Of a DNA stretch of 64,000 bases, positions 8,849-18,364 are shown in pieces (positions within the stretch are counted from its first letter, which is position 1; every line of letters starts with the position of its first letter). The DNA comes from Bryobacterales bacterium (GTDB lineage Bacteria; Acidobacteriota; Terriglobia; Bryobacterales; Bryobacteraceae). The notes under the pieces are model-generated. The model worked only from the letters and a program-made list of their open reading frames with translations, did not search any database and had not been told where the DNA came from. The position numbers were made by a program, and so were the translations under genes. The stretch lies in assembly GCA_019261985.1 (NCBI GenBank), contig JAFAQY010000100.1, positions 19,906 to 83,905 of the forward strand, in the 5' to 3' direction.

Positions 8849-9358
8849 GTGTTCATATTTACCGCCCCGGTGATTGGTGCAGAGCTCGCCGCGCTTGCCG
8901 CTGTGATGTTCTGGATTGCAGCAGAAGAAGCGGAGCGCCTGGTGCTTGGCGTGCCCCGGCAATGGATCGCGGTTGTCATCGTGGACGCGGGTTGGTTTGT
9001 CCTGCTGGCGCGTTTGGGCGGATCGCGCATTTTGGCGGCTGCGGTGGCCGCACACGCGATATCGCGCGCAGGCGCGATTGCACTCACCTGGGTATCGAGA
9101 CCAGCGGCCACAGGCTTCCCAATATCATCACGGTTGAGCACCATGTCAGCGCTCGGAGCAATCGCGGAAGGACTTGCCGCAAGTTTCCTCGCGGGCTTTC
9201 GCGGCGCCCTGCTCTTGATCGCTGCGTGTTATCTTACGCTCCGCATCATTCAACAGTGGTGCTACAAATACCGCGGCGGTATCGATACCGCGGGATTTGA
9301 GATCGCGCGATCCGCACTCCAGATTTTGATATTGCTCATCTGGAGCCTGCTCTTTTAA
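8849..9358 (+). CDS. Multi-pass membrane protein resembling a divergent CobS
   Basis: At least 169 residues, almost all membrane helices. The tail WCYKYRGGIDTAGFEIARSALQILILLIW resembles the (G)GxTGDxLGAxxE end of adenosylcobinamide-GDP ribazoletransferase (CobS), and AHAISRAGAIALTWVSRPAATG resembles its mid-helix region. The TGGLHLDGLADTxD substrate motif of CobS is absent. GTG 8849 is only the best formal start; the frame is open further upstream, and LAILPLWGALLGA encoded just before it would also fit a CobS N-terminus, with start overlapping the receptor stop. It is next to a B12-controlled receptor, so a corrinoid role is likely but unproven. Confidence 0.45.
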   Translation: MFIFTAPVIGAELAALAAVMFWIAAEEAERLVLGVPRQWIAVVIVDAGWFVLLARLGGSRILAAAVAAHAISRAGAIALTWVSRPAATGFPISSRLSTMSALGAIAEGLAASFLAGFRGALLLIAACYLTLRIIQQWCYKYRGGIDTAGFEIARSALQILILLIWSLLF

Positions 9359-9391
9359 CTGTGGATGGGCGGCCGCTGCTAATCTAAAAAC

Positions 9392-10573
9392 GTGACCCTC
9401 ACCTTTGAGGACGCCCGCGCATGCGTGCTTCGGAACGGGCGCCTCGGAACCGAAACGGAGCCGGTATGCCTTCTGGAAGCTTCTGGCCGCGTGCTTTCCG
9501 AGCCGGTTGTGGCGGATCGCGACTATCCTCCCTTCCATCGTTCGGCGCGCGACGGTTTTTCCGTCCGGGCGGCCGACTTGCCCGGCGCACTGCGGATCGC
9601 AGGTGAGGTCCGGGCGGGCGATGCTTTTCACGCCCCATTACAACCCGGCGAGGCGGTTGAAATCATGACCGGCGCGCCCCTGCCGGCCGGGGCGGATGCA
9701 GTGGTGATGGTGGAACATACGGCGCGCGACGGCGATCGCGTGCGCATCGACCGCACGCTGCAAAGCGGCGACAATTTCACGCCGCAAGGAACCGAGGCCC
9801 GCGCGGGCGAAGTGGTGCTTTCGCCCGGCCGCAGACTCGGATTTGCAGAGATCGCCGCTCTCGCGATGGTGGGCAGAGAGTGCGTGAACGTTTACCGCAA
9901 GCCGCGCGTTTCCATTTTGCCTACCGGAGATGAAATCGTTGAAGCGGGCGAAAGGCCGAAGCCTTTCCAGATTCGCAACTCCAACGCGTTGTCGCTTGCC
10001 GCGCAGGTTATGCGAGCGGGCGGAGAACCCGCAATCCTGCCGATTGCGCGTGACAATTACGAATCCACTCGCAGCGCGATTGAACGCGGGCTCCAAGCGG
10101 ATCTTCTACTGCTCTCAGGGGGAGTTTCGGCCGGCAAATACGACATTGTCGAGAAAGTGTTGGCGGATGTCGGCGCGGAATTCTTTTTCGATCGCGTGAA
10201 GATCCAACCCGGGCAGCCGCTGGTATATGGCGCGGTGCAGGGTACGCAGTTTTTCGGTCTGCCGGGGAATCCGGCTTCGACAATGGTTACCTTCGAAGTG
10301 TTCGCCCGCGCCGCGGTGGAGCTGCTGGCCGGCGCGAATGAAGCTCTTCTCCCTTTGCTGCGGGCGAAACTTTCGAGCGACTTTCGTCATAAACCGGGCC
10401 TGACGCGATTTCTGCCGGCTGCGGTCAGCGCGGATGGGACGACAGTGGCGCCGGTGGCGTGGCACGGCTCCGGCGACATTGCGGCGCTGGCGCGCGCGAA
10501 CGCCTTTCTTGTCGCCGAGGCGGATCGCGAAACGTGGGAAGCCGGCGAAGACATCCGCGTGCTCCTTAAATGA
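9392..10573 (+). CDS. moeA: Molybdopterin molybdenumtransferase
   Basis: A 393-residue MoeA that inserts molybdate into adenylylated molybdopterin in the last step of cofactor synthesis. Visible hallmarks are DYPPFHRSARDGFSV, EIMTGAPLPAGADAVVMVE, VSILPTGDEIVEAGE, the catalytic-domain LLLSGGVSAGKYD, and GLPGNPASTMVTFE. It starts at GTG 9392 and overlaps moaC by ATGA, the first of three coupled cofactor genes. Length is normal for the family. Confidence 0.95.
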   Translation: MTLTFEDARACVLRNGRLGTETEPVCLLEASGRVLSEPVVADRDYPPFHRSARDGFSVRAADLPGALRIAGEVRAGDAFHAPLQPGEAVEIMTGAPLPAGADAVVMVEHTARDGDRVRIDRTLQSGDNFTPQGTEARAGEVVLSPGRRLGFAEIAALAMVGRECVNVYRKPRVSILPTGDEIVEAGERPKPFQIRNSNALSLAAQVMRAGGEPAILPIARDNYESTRSAIERGLQADLLLLSGGVSAGKYDIVEKVLADVGAEFFFDRVKIQPGQPLVYGAVQGTQFFGLPGNPASTMVTFEVFARAAVELLAGANEALLPLLRAKLSSDFRHKPGLTRFLPAAVSADGTTVAPVAWHGSGDIAALARANAFLVAEADRETWEAGEDIRVLLK

Positions 10574-11031
10574 AAAAACTCTCGCACTATGACAGCAGCG
10601 GGCGCGCCCGCATGGTGGACGTGTCTGAAAAGCAGGACACCCGCCGCACCGCAACGGCGCAAGCGTTCGTGAAAATCCGCCCATCCGTTCTCAAGAAACT
10701 GCCACAGAACCCGAAGGGCGATCCGCTGGAGGTGGCGCGTTTCGCGGGAATCGCGGCAGCAAAGCGAACTTCCGATCTGATTCCGATGTGCCACCCGCTG
10801 ATGCTCACGCATGTAGACGTTACCGCGAGCGTGAAGCCGCGCGGCGTCAGCATCGCGGCAAAAGTGACCACTACCGGTCCCACGGGCGTGGAGATGGAGG
10901 CCTTAACGGCCGCGGCAGTCGCCGCGCTTACGGTCTACGATATGACTAAAGCCCTGGACAAAGGTATCGAAATCCAGGATTTGTGCTTGACGGAAAAAAC
11001 GGGCGGCAAATCCGGGGATTATAGACGATGA
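10570..11031 (+). CDS. moaC: Cyclic pyranopterin monophosphate synthase
   Basis: A 153-residue MoaC, which with MoaA turns GTP into cyclic pyranopterin monophosphate in the first stage of molybdopterin synthesis. The family motifs are MVDVSEK at the N-terminus, LIPMCHPL in the middle and TGVEMEALTAA, with KTGGKSG at the end. It overlaps moeA upstream and mogA downstream by 4 nt each (ATGA), so translation is coupled. MoaA and MoaD/E are not in this window. Confidence 0.95.
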   Translation: MKKLSHYDSSGRARMVDVSEKQDTRRTATAQAFVKIRPSVLKKLPQNPKGDPLEVARFAGIAAAKRTSDLIPMCHPLMLTHVDVTASVKPRGVSIAAKVTTTGPTGVEMEALTAAAVAALTVYDMTKALDKGIEIQDLCLTEKTGGKSGDYRR

Positions 11032-11576
11032 TTCGAGTAGCCATATTAACGGTGAGCGATTCGGCATTCGCCGGAACCCGCGAGGACGCCTCCGGCCCTG
11101 CGTTAGCCGACCGAGTGCGGCAGAATGGCTGGCAGATTGCGCAGACGAAATTAGTGAAAGATGAGGCCGCCGATATTGCTCAGGCAGTTACGCGCTGGGC
11201 CGACTCAGGAGATGCCGACGTAATCCTTTGCGCGGGAGGGACCGGCTTGGCTCCTCGCGATGTCACGCCCGACGCGCTACGGTCCGTCGCGGCGCGGGAA
11301 GTGCCGGGATTCGGGGAAGTTATGCGGGCTGAAGGACGCAAATCGACCAAGTTCTCCCCGCTTTCGCGCAGCGGCGCCTTCACGCGCGGCTCGGCATTAA
11401 TTGTGGCACTGCCGGGATCGCCGCGCGGCGCAGTTGAATCATTAAATGCAGTGGCAGATCTGATTCCTCACGCCGTGAATCTGTTGCACGGCCACTCATC
11501 CCACGAGACATTGCAGGAGCGGGAGCATGAAAAAGAAACTGGCGGGCAGGGCGAAGCATCACAAAAAGGAGGGTAA
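11028..11576 (+). CDS. mogA: Molybdopterin adenylyltransferase, MogA/MoaB family
   Basis: A 182-residue protein that adenylylates molybdopterin before MoeA adds molybdenum. Visible: VAILTVSDSAFAGTREDASGP, the nucleotide-binding DVILCAGGTGLAPRDVTPDAL, and ALPGSPRGAVESL. The C-terminal 25 residues are charged and extend past the usual end; the gene stop lies inside the Shine-Dalgarno of the next gene. It overlaps moaC by ATGA. MogA and MoaB are hard to separate by eye, so the gene symbol is a family-level choice. Confidence 0.88.
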   Translation: MIRVAILTVSDSAFAGTREDASGPALADRVRQNGWQIAQTKLVKDEAADIAQAVTRWADSGDADVILCAGGTGLAPRDVTPDALRSVAAREVPGFGEVMRAEGRKSTKFSPLSRSGAFTRGSALIVALPGSPRGAVESLNAVADLIPHAVNLLHGHSSHETLQEREHEKETGGQGEASQKGG

Positions 11577-11580
11577 GGGC

Positions 11581-12717
11581 ATGCGACGATTAGCGATTTC
11601 GTTATCAATCGCTTTGTTCTCAATAGCGGGCCTACTTTGGGCGCAATCCAAAAAGCAGGCCCAGGCAACGCCGTCCACGCCATCTACGCCCGCAGCGGCA
11701 CAAGGATCGCAGCCTCCAGCCGCGGACGAAGATACCGTCCCTCAGTTTGTAACTTCGGTGAAAGAAGTGATGGTGCCGGTAACGGTGACGGATCGCGACG
11801 GAAACAACGTCAATTTTTTGACGCCGCTCAATTTTCGTCTGCTCGATAATCGGAGGCCGCAAGAGTTCACGCTTGACACGGCGATGCACCCGATTTCGCT
11901 GGTGGTCGCAGTGCAAGCGAATGCAGCCGTCGAGAAGATTCTGCCGCAGATTAATAAAATCGGCAGCGTCTTCGATGACCTGGTAATCGGCGAGCACGGT
12001 GAGCTGGCTGTGCTGGCGTTCGATCATCGCATTCAGACCATGACGCCGTTCACGTCGGACGCCGACCAGATTCACGACGCGTTCAAAAAAATCAGGCCCG
12101 GAAGCTGGGCGAGCCATCTGAACGAGGCAGCGATGGAAGGGTTGAACATGCTCCGTCGGCGTCCGTCCGACCGGCGCAGAATTCTGGTGCTAATCAGCGA
12201 ATCGCGCGACGTCGGCAGCCATTATCATGTTCGCGATGTCCTGACCGAAGCGGAGTTCGCAGATATCGTGATCTATCCGATCGATATCTCGCACTTGCTG
12301 ACTTCACTGACCGCGAAGCCATTGCCCAATCCCCCGAACCGCATCCCTCCAGGCGGCCAGACGCTTCCAGCCGGCACTATTATGACGCCGACGCTGGACC
12401 TGCAAATGAACCAGAACGGCAACTGGGTTCCCCTCTTTAAAGAAATGTTCGTCGCGGTGAAGGCGATCTTCGTTCCGAATCCGCTGGAAGTTTATTCCCA
12501 GTTCACCGGCGGACGGGAATATTCGTTCATGTCCCAACGCGCGCTGGAGCAGGCCGTCTCCGATATAGGCAGCGAACTGCACAGCCAATACCTGCTGACC
12601 TACAGCCCGAACAATCAAGAAGAGGCCGGATTCCACGAGATCGAAGTACAGGTGGACAAGCCCGACTTGAAGGTGCGGACGCGGAACGGATATTGGCTGG
12701 CTGGGAAGCCGAAATAG
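11581..12717 (+). CDS. Secreted VWFA-related protein (TIGR03436-type)
   Basis: A 378-residue exported protein with a signal peptide (MRRLAISLSIALFSIAGLLWA) and a Pro/Ala/Thr linker, then a domain with VPVTVTDRDGNNVNFLTPLNFRLLDN and a VWFA-like body (VLAFDHRIQTMTPF, RRRILVLISESRDVGS). This is the VWFA-related family abundant in acidobacteria; molecular role unknown, probably protein-protein contacts in the periplasm. The start is ATG 11581, directly behind AAAGGAGGGTAAGGGC; an in-frame ATG at 11527 would add 18 basic residues inside mogA and is rejected. Confidence 0.85.
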   Translation: MRRLAISLSIALFSIAGLLWAQSKKQAQATPSTPSTPAAAQGSQPPAADEDTVPQFVTSVKEVMVPVTVTDRDGNNVNFLTPLNFRLLDNRRPQEFTLDTAMHPISLVVAVQANAAVEKILPQINKIGSVFDDLVIGEHGELAVLAFDHRIQTMTPFTSDADQIHDAFKKIRPGSWASHLNEAAMEGLNMLRRRPSDRRRILVLISESRDVGSHYHVRDVLTEAEFADIVIYPIDISHLLTSLTAKPLPNPPNRIPPGGQTLPAGTIMTPTLDLQMNQNGNWVPLFKEMFVAVKAIFVPNPLEVYSQFTGGREYSFMSQRALEQAVSDIGSELHSQYLLTYSPNNQEEAGFHEIEVQVDKPDLKVRTRNGYWLAGKPK

Positions 12718-12767
12718 AGCCGCGAAGGGGAAGCACGAAAAAGAAGCCGCACGGCATCGCAGTGCCG

Positions 12768-14246
12768 ATGATCGCCGTCGATCGCGAGAGCGATAAACCG
12801 CTGCACCGCCAGATCTACGACGCTTTTCGCGCGATGATTCTCGAATCCAGGCTGCAACCGGGACAGCAGATCCCGTCTTCGCGAGCGTTAGCCCTCGATC
12901 TTAGAATTTCGCGGATTCCCGTGCTCGGCGCTTATGCGCAACTCCTGGCGGAAGGCTATATCGAAAGCCGAACTGGCGCGGGCACGTTCGTCACCGAGAC
13001 GCTGTCCCAAGAAGTCCTCAGCTCCCGTCCTGCGCCGGCGAGCCTTAGCGCCGATCCTGCACTTGATGCGATCTCGCGCGTATCCCGGCTTCTGCCGTTG
13101 GAGGGAACGCCTTGGTTCCGCGGTTCAGGCGCGTTCAGCGTCGGGCAGATCGCTTATGATCATTTTCCCTTTCGGGTCTGGTCCGACCTGGTAACGCATC
13201 ACGCGCGCCGCGTGAGTTCGGGTTCGATGAATTATTCGGACCCCATGGGCTCGGAGGAGTTTAGGGAAGTAATCGCGGTGTATCTCCGAACCTCGCGCGC
13301 CGTTCGCTGTGAAGCCTCGCAGATTATGGTGGTCAATGGATCGCAGCACGCGCTCGATCTGTCCGCGCGCGTTCTGCTGGATCCTGAGAGCTCCGTCTGG
13401 ATTGAAGAGCCCGGCTACGTGTTTTTGCGCCACGTTCTGACTCTTTCCGGCTGCCGGCTTGTCCCCGTGCCTGTGGACAACGAGGGATTGAATGTTGCGG
13501 CCGGCCTGAAGCTTTGCCCGGAGGCGCGCGTCACCTATGTCACTCCCTCCCATCAGTACCCGCTGGGCGCGACGATGAGCGCCGCGCGGCGTTTGCAGCT
13601 AATCGAATGGGCGCGGCGCTTTGGAGGGTGGATTGTCGAAGATGACTACGACAGCGAATACCGGTATGAAAGCATGCCCGTCGCGTCCATGCAGGGCCTG
13701 GATCCGAGTTCTCGCGTGATCTATATCGGCACGTTCAGTAAAACGCTCTTTCCCTCGCTACGCATCGGGTACGTCGTTATTCCGCCGGCGTTAGTAGATC
13801 GCTTCCTTGCGGTGCGGCAGGCGAACGATCTTTCTCCATCACATCTGTATCAGGCCGCGCTCGCGGACTTTATCAGACAAGGTCATTTCGCGCGCCACGT
13901 TAGGAGAACAAGGCAGCTGTACGCGGAGCGCCGTAACGCCCTTACTAACGCACTCGGAAAAGAGTTCGGCCCGGAGCTTGAAATCTTGGGCGCGGAAGCC
14001 GGCATGCATCTGGTCATCACGATTCCGCCCGGATTCTCAGATAAGAGAATTTCGGCACGCGCCGCCCAAGAAGACCTCTGGCTATGGCCGCTTTCGTCTG
14101 CTTATGCGGGCGAAAATGTCCGTCAAGGCTTTGTTCTCGGCTTTGGAGGCACGAAAGCAGATGAAATGCCGGATAGAGTCCGCCGCCTGCGGATGGCCGT
14201 CGATCGAGAAAGTGGTCATCTTGAAACCGCGCAGAGTGGTCATTGA
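12768..14246 (+). CDS. MocR/PdxR-type GntR regulator with aminotransferase domain
   Basis: A ~492-residue transcription factor. The N-terminal GntR winged helix reads PLHRQIYDAFRAMILESRLQPGQQIPSSRALALDL, followed by a fold-type I aminotransferase domain with GSQHALDLSARVLLD, VTPSHQYPLGATMS and the PLP-lysine motif YIGTFSKTLFPSLRIGYVV. Such proteins sense PLP or amino-group compounds and act on nearby genes. The start is uncertain: ATG 12768 keeps just the needed N-terminus; an upstream TTG at 12693 would overlap the VWFA gene. The target is not evident; the next gene is a large TonB receptor. Confidence 0.85.
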   Translation: MIAVDRESDKPLHRQIYDAFRAMILESRLQPGQQIPSSRALALDLRISRIPVLGAYAQLLAEGYIESRTGAGTFVTETLSQEVLSSRPAPASLSADPALDAISRVSRLLPLEGTPWFRGSGAFSVGQIAYDHFPFRVWSDLVTHHARRVSSGSMNYSDPMGSEEFREVIAVYLRTSRAVRCEASQIMVVNGSQHALDLSARVLLDPESSVWIEEPGYVFLRHVLTLSGCRLVPVPVDNEGLNVAAGLKLCPEARVTYVTPSHQYPLGATMSAARRLQLIEWARRFGGWIVEDDYDSEYRYESMPVASMQGLDPSSRVIYIGTFSKTLFPSLRIGYVVIPPALVDRFLAVRQANDLSPSHLYQAALADFIRQGHFARHVRRTRQLYAERRNALTNALGKEFGPELEILGAEAGMHLVITIPPGFSDKRISARAAQEDLWLWPLSSAYAGENVRQGFVLGFGGTKADEMPDRVRRLRMAVDRESGHLETAQSGH

Positions 14247-14438
14247 ATCAGACCATTCCGATGTTTAAAATTACTAACTAGATTTGACGGGCGGCTTGAG
14301 CCCCGCAGCCGTGTTAGCTAGCTCTCCGGCCCGCTTGACCAACTCGCAAAGTCTGCGAAAAGCAAAAATTCGATTCAAAGAGCGCACGGGATGCGGCCGC
14401 TTCCGCAGTATTCCGTTGGCGTTATGAGGAGAACGATT

Positions 14439-17400
14439 ATGGGCATATCACAGACGCGAGCTGTCTCTACTCGCTGCGCGTATTGCCTGTGCCTGCTAGT
14501 GGCTGGTATCGGGCACGCTCAATCTACTTTCGGCGACATTCGCGGCACCGCACGCGATCCCCAGGGCTTGGCGCTGCCTGCCGCGATGGTGACGCTTCAC
14601 AGCTTGGACGAAAACACTACCCGAACCGCGCTTACCGATGCCGGCGGCGGCTTCTTTTTTGAGAACCTCAAACCCGGGCGCTTCGAAATCTTAGCGGAGA
14701 AGGAAGGATTCGCGAAATCTCCGGCCATTACGGTGGAGCTTGAAGCCCGGCAGAACGCGCGCGTAGATCTCGCGCTCTCGCTTGCGCAAGTCCAGCAAAC
14801 CATAAATGTGGAATCGGCCGCCGAGCAGATCAACACCGAAAACAGCGTGATCGGCGATACGCGGGGAACAGACCAACTGGTGCAGATGCCGCTCAATTTT
14901 CGGGCTCAGACCACCAGCCCTCTCGCCGCGTTGGCTCTTTCCCCAAATGTCGTGACGGACCCGCTGGGTAATATCGCCGTCGCGGGCGCAACGTTCGCGA
15001 TGACCGGGTTTTCCGTTGACGGCATCTCCACGGCGGACATCACAAACAACGGCTCCCTTAAGAACGCATACCCGTCCTCGGAATCCTTGGCTGAAATGCG
15101 AGTGACTGCGTTTAACAATAGCGCCGAGTTCGCCCAAGTGGCGGATGTCACGTTTATCTCCAAAAGCGGAACCAATCAGCTTCATGGAAGCCTGTTCGAA
15201 TATTTCCAGAACGATGCCCTGGACGCCACAATCTTCAATTTCAGTAACAAGGCTCCAAAACGCTTCAATACTTTCGGAGGCAGCCTAGGCGGGCCAGTAA
15301 CCATTCCCCATCTTTACAATGGCCGCGACAAGACGTTCTTTTTTGTGGATTACGAAGGCAATCGCCGTAGAACGGCGGTGCCCGAGCAGTATTTGGTGCC
15401 GACGCAGGCCCAGAGGAATGGCGATATAAGCGCCCTTCCAATCATCGACCCGGTCAGCGGGAACCCGACGAGTGTCTTGACCGATCCGTTGAGCGGGCAG
15501 CCGTTCCCGAACAATATGATTCCGTTTACCAGATTGAATCCGGTTTCGCTAAGTTTGCTGAACCGCTACTATCCGCTCCCCAATACGAATGCAGGCGGAA
15601 GCGGCTTCAATTACGAGCTGCTGCAATCCACGCCTTCGAACACAAACGGTTGGGACGCCAGGTTGGACCAAAACGTCACCTCCAAACAACAAATCTATGC
15701 TCGCTTCAGTTGGAAGAACTTGCTGACCGAAACGGCCAATCCTCTCCTGCCGAACGATCTAAATATCGAGCATGATCGCAGTTTGATCGTTTCCTACAAT
15801 TACGCCATTACTCCCCGAATGGTGAATGAATTCCGCTTTGGATTTACACGCAGCCTGATCGACACCACTTTTCCAATACAAGGTGCTGTGGCGGCCAACT
15901 CGCTCGGGCTAACCGGCATGAGCTTTGCGAATCACCCCGCCACCGGAGCTTTTCCGACGTTCAATTTCTCGGACGGCAGCGGCTTCACGCCGATCGGCCG
16001 CGACAAGGACGGACCGGGCCAATCCCGAACGGTGCAGTTTACCGACAACCTCAGCCGCACAGTTGGGAATCACACTTTCCGTTTTGGGATCGACGCGCGC
16101 AGGGTATTTTACGAGACAGTGGTCCGTTGGGGTCAATCGGACGATTTCGGCGCGTTTACATTCAACCAAGGCGTATTTACGGGCAGCGCATATGCCGATT
16201 TTCTGCTGGGCGCCCCCAACACATCCTTCATCGTCGAGAGCAGTCCTAACACGAATGAGCGGGCCGTACATTGGGGATTTTATGGCGAGGATACGTGGCA
16301 GGTGAACTCCCGCCTGACCGTTAATTTCGGCATGCGTTACGAGATCAACCCGAAGTTTACGGAAGACACTGGTGACATCGCCAACTTCGATCCGCGCAAT
16401 GGCGGCGTGGTGGTGCCCGACGTTCTTCTGAACAGCACAATACGTTCCAGCCCGCTTCTGCAGTCGAATTACAACGCGTTTCTCGTATCTTTCAACGCCT
16501 GCCAGTTGCCAACGCGCGATATGACGTTGCCGTGCTCGAATGTCGTGACGGCGAGCCAGGATCACCTGCCCCAGAGTCTGGCGTACACGTATCGGCACGA
16601 TTTCGATCCGCGCCTTAGCGTGGCGTTCCGCCCATTTCGCGATAACAAAACTGTGTTTCGGGCGGGCGTAGGCATCTTTACGCAAACCATGCTGGGGCCG
16701 TTCGCGTACAATTCGATCGGCATCCCGCTTGGAGCTCCGTACACCTATGTCAACAACAACGGCGGCGCGCCGCTATTTCAATTTCCTCAAACCTCGCCGC
16801 CCAGCCCAACGGCGCAGTACGGGGGCACCGGCTTTTACGACGCAATGGATCCATATTTTAAAGATCCTCAAACGGCGCAGTGGAACGTAACGGTGGAGCG
16901 CCAGTTAACGAACTATACCGCCGTACGCGTCAGTTATGCGGGCATGAACTCATATCGCATGGGGATCACTGAGGACTACAATGCGATTCCACCCGGCGCC
17001 CAGCCGTATGTCGCAAGCCCGTATGTCGATCCGCGCGCTCCTTATCAGAACTGGGTTCAGATCTACTACAGCAAGAACGCAGGCTTCGCAAATTATCAGG
17101 GACTCACGCTCGAAGCCACACACCGCCTTTCTCACGGATTTTCCTTCCAGGCAAATTACACTTGGGCACATAACATCAGCAACGCTCAAGGCGATGCTCC
17201 CAGCGGCTTCGTTCCGGAGACGCTTTTGTTCACGCCTATTGCCGATCAATTCAATACGCGGGAAGCTAGGGGCAACGTGGCCGGCACTCCGAGGCAGCGA
17301 TTTTTGTTGACCGGTACTTTCCAATTGCCATTTGGCCCGGGGCGGAACTGGCACACCAATTCGAAATTCGCCGACGCCGTACTGGGCGGCTGGAATGTGA

Positions 17401-17858
17401 ACACCGTAACGCTGCTGCAGACCGGGCCTTGGCTCACGCCCACGATCAGCCCGACCGCGGATCAATCGAACACCAACATCGTTGGCCGGGGCGGCATAAC
17501 CCTTCGGCCGGACGCGGTGGGAAATCCCGCATCTCCCGGCCCGGGATTGCAGTGGAATATCGATGCGTTCGCGCCCACTCCCGCGAACGCTGGCAGGATC
17601 GGGAACGCGGGTGTCGGCGTCCTCGAAGGTCCTGGAACGATCTCGGTCTCGGCAGGCTTGGCGAAGACCTTTCAAATTAAGGAACGTTTGCGCTTCCGCT
17701 TCGAATCGACGTTCACGAACGTGTTGAATCACACCAATTTCGCGCCGCCGGCGAGCAATATCAGCAACCCGTCCACGTTCGGAGCGTTGCAATCGACACA
17801 AGCCGCCGGGCAGGGCGGTAACCGGGTTGGGCAGCTTGCGCTCCGGATGGATTTTTAA
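14439..17858 (+). CDS. Oar-like TonB-dependent receptor with carboxypeptidase-regulatory domain
   Basis: A ~1139-residue outer-membrane protein. Signal peptide ending GIGHAQ, then a carboxypeptidase-regulatory domain (GDIRGTARDPQGLALPAAMVTL), a plug-like region (GFSVDGISTADITNNG, FISKSGTNQLHGSLFEYFQNDALDA) and a long barrel ending LALRMDF. This is the large Oar-like family expanded in acidobacteria; its substrates are unknown, likely peptides or glycans. The start is ATG 14439 with AGGAG ten bases upstream; ATG 14424 lies before that site and gives a worse signal peptide. Confidence 0.88.
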   Translation: MGISQTRAVSTRCAYCLCLLVAGIGHAQSTFGDIRGTARDPQGLALPAAMVTLHSLDENTTRTALTDAGGGFFFENLKPGRFEILAEKEGFAKSPAITVELEARQNARVDLALSLAQVQQTINVESAAEQINTENSVIGDTRGTDQLVQMPLNFRAQTTSPLAALALSPNVVTDPLGNIAVAGATFAMTGFSVDGISTADITNNGSLKNAYPSSESLAEMRVTAFNNSAEFAQVADVTFISKSGTNQLHGSLFEYFQNDALDATIFNFSNKAPKRFNTFGGSLGGPVTIPHLYNGRDKTFFFVDYEGNRRRTAVPEQYLVPTQAQRNGDISALPIIDPVSGNPTSVLTDPLSGQPFPNNMIPFTRLNPVSLSLLNRYYPLPNTNAGGSGFNYELLQSTPSNTNGWDARLDQNVTSKQQIYARFSWKNLLTETANPLLPNDLNIEHDRSLIVSYNYAITPRMVNEFRFGFTRSLIDTTFPIQGAVAANSLGLTGMSFANHPATGAFPTFNFSDGSGFTPIGRDKDGPGQSRTVQFTDNLSRTVGNHTFRFGIDARRVFYETVVRWGQSDDFGAFTFNQGVFTGSAYADFLLGAPNTSFIVESSPNTNERAVHWGFYGEDTWQVNSRLTVNFGMRYEINPKFTEDTGDIANFDPRNGGVVVPDVLLNSTIRSSPLLQSNYNAFLVSFNACQLPTRDMTLPCSNVVTASQDHLPQSLAYTYRHDFDPRLSVAFRPFRDNKTVFRAGVGIFTQTMLGPFAYNSIGIPLGAPYTYVNNNGGAPLFQFPQTSPPSPTAQYGGTGFYDAMDPYFKDPQTAQWNVTVERQLTNYTAVRVSYAGMNSYRMGITEDYNAIPPGAQPYVASPYVDPRAPYQNWVQIYYSKNAGFANYQGLTLEATHRLSHGFSFQANYTWAHNISNAQGDAPSGFVPETLLFTPIADQFNTREARGNVAGTPRQRFLLTGTFQLPFGPGRNWHTNSKFADAVLGGWNVNTVTLLQTGPWLTPTISPTADQSNTNIVGRGGITLRPDAVGNPASPGPGLQWNIDAFAPTPANAGRIGNAGVGVLEGPGTISVSAGLAKTFQIKERLRFRFESTFTNVLNHTNFAPPASNISNPSTFGALQSTQAAGQGGNRVGQLALRMDF

Positions 17859-17878
17859 GCGCGTAAAAGGAGGCCGAA

Positions 17879-18364
17879 ATGGCTATTTATCAGAGCATGC
17901 AAAGAGTGCGGTTTTCCAGCATGGATGGATATGAGAAATTCAAACTCCTGTTTGGCGAAGTTCGCAATCAATTGAAGACGCTTCCAGGATTTTTGCACCT
18001 GACGTGGTGGGTGCATCCGCGAGACCCATCCTGGTACAACGAGATCAGCATTTGGACCAGCCTGGAAGCGCTCCGCGATTGGCATATGAATGCCTATCAC
18101 AAGCAGGCCAAAGCGTGGGCGGTACGCAGCGGCGCGATCATGGAAGATATCATCACCAATTTCGAGCTGAAAAATACACGGCTGATTCGGGTGTGCCCGT
18201 GCTGCGCCAATGCGACCGATAAGCCCTACGACCTTCACCGCGAACAGGAGGTGCTCGCGGAACCATGTCCGAAATGCGGCTTCCAATTCCCGGTGATGCC
18301 GGAGACGCCGGACAGCACGGCGGTTTTCAAGGATGTTCTGATGAGCGCGGCGCCCGGGGACTGA
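17879..18364 (+). CDS. Antibiotic-monooxygenase-like (dimeric alpha/beta barrel) protein with C-terminal zinc ribbon
   Basis: A 161-residue cytoplasmic protein. Residues 1-100 look like a dimeric alpha/beta-barrel (ABM-like) domain: LPGFLHLTWWVHPRDPSWYNEISIWTSLEALRDWHMN, with the aromatic pattern of that family. The last ~50 residues hold CPCC and CPKC, a four-cysteine zinc-ribbon arrangement. Ribosome site AAGGAGG sits 11 nt upstream. The gene ends exactly next to the convergent NHL gene with no gap. The function of the fusion is not known; a heme, quinone or small-molecule oxygenase role for the barrel is only a family guess. Confidence 0.65.
   Translation: MAIYQSMQRVRFSSMDGYEKFKLLFGEVRNQLKTLPGFLHLTWWVHPRDPSWYNEISIWTSLEALRDWHMNAYHKQAKAWAVRSGAIMEDIITNFELKNTRLIRVCPCCANATDKPYDLHREQEVLAEPCPKCGFQFPVMPETPDSTAVFKDVLMSAAPGD

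Noticed and set aside
15909..16685. 258-codon minus-strand frame inside the TonB receptor
   Set aside because: Shadow of the receptor frame; no start context, no domain.
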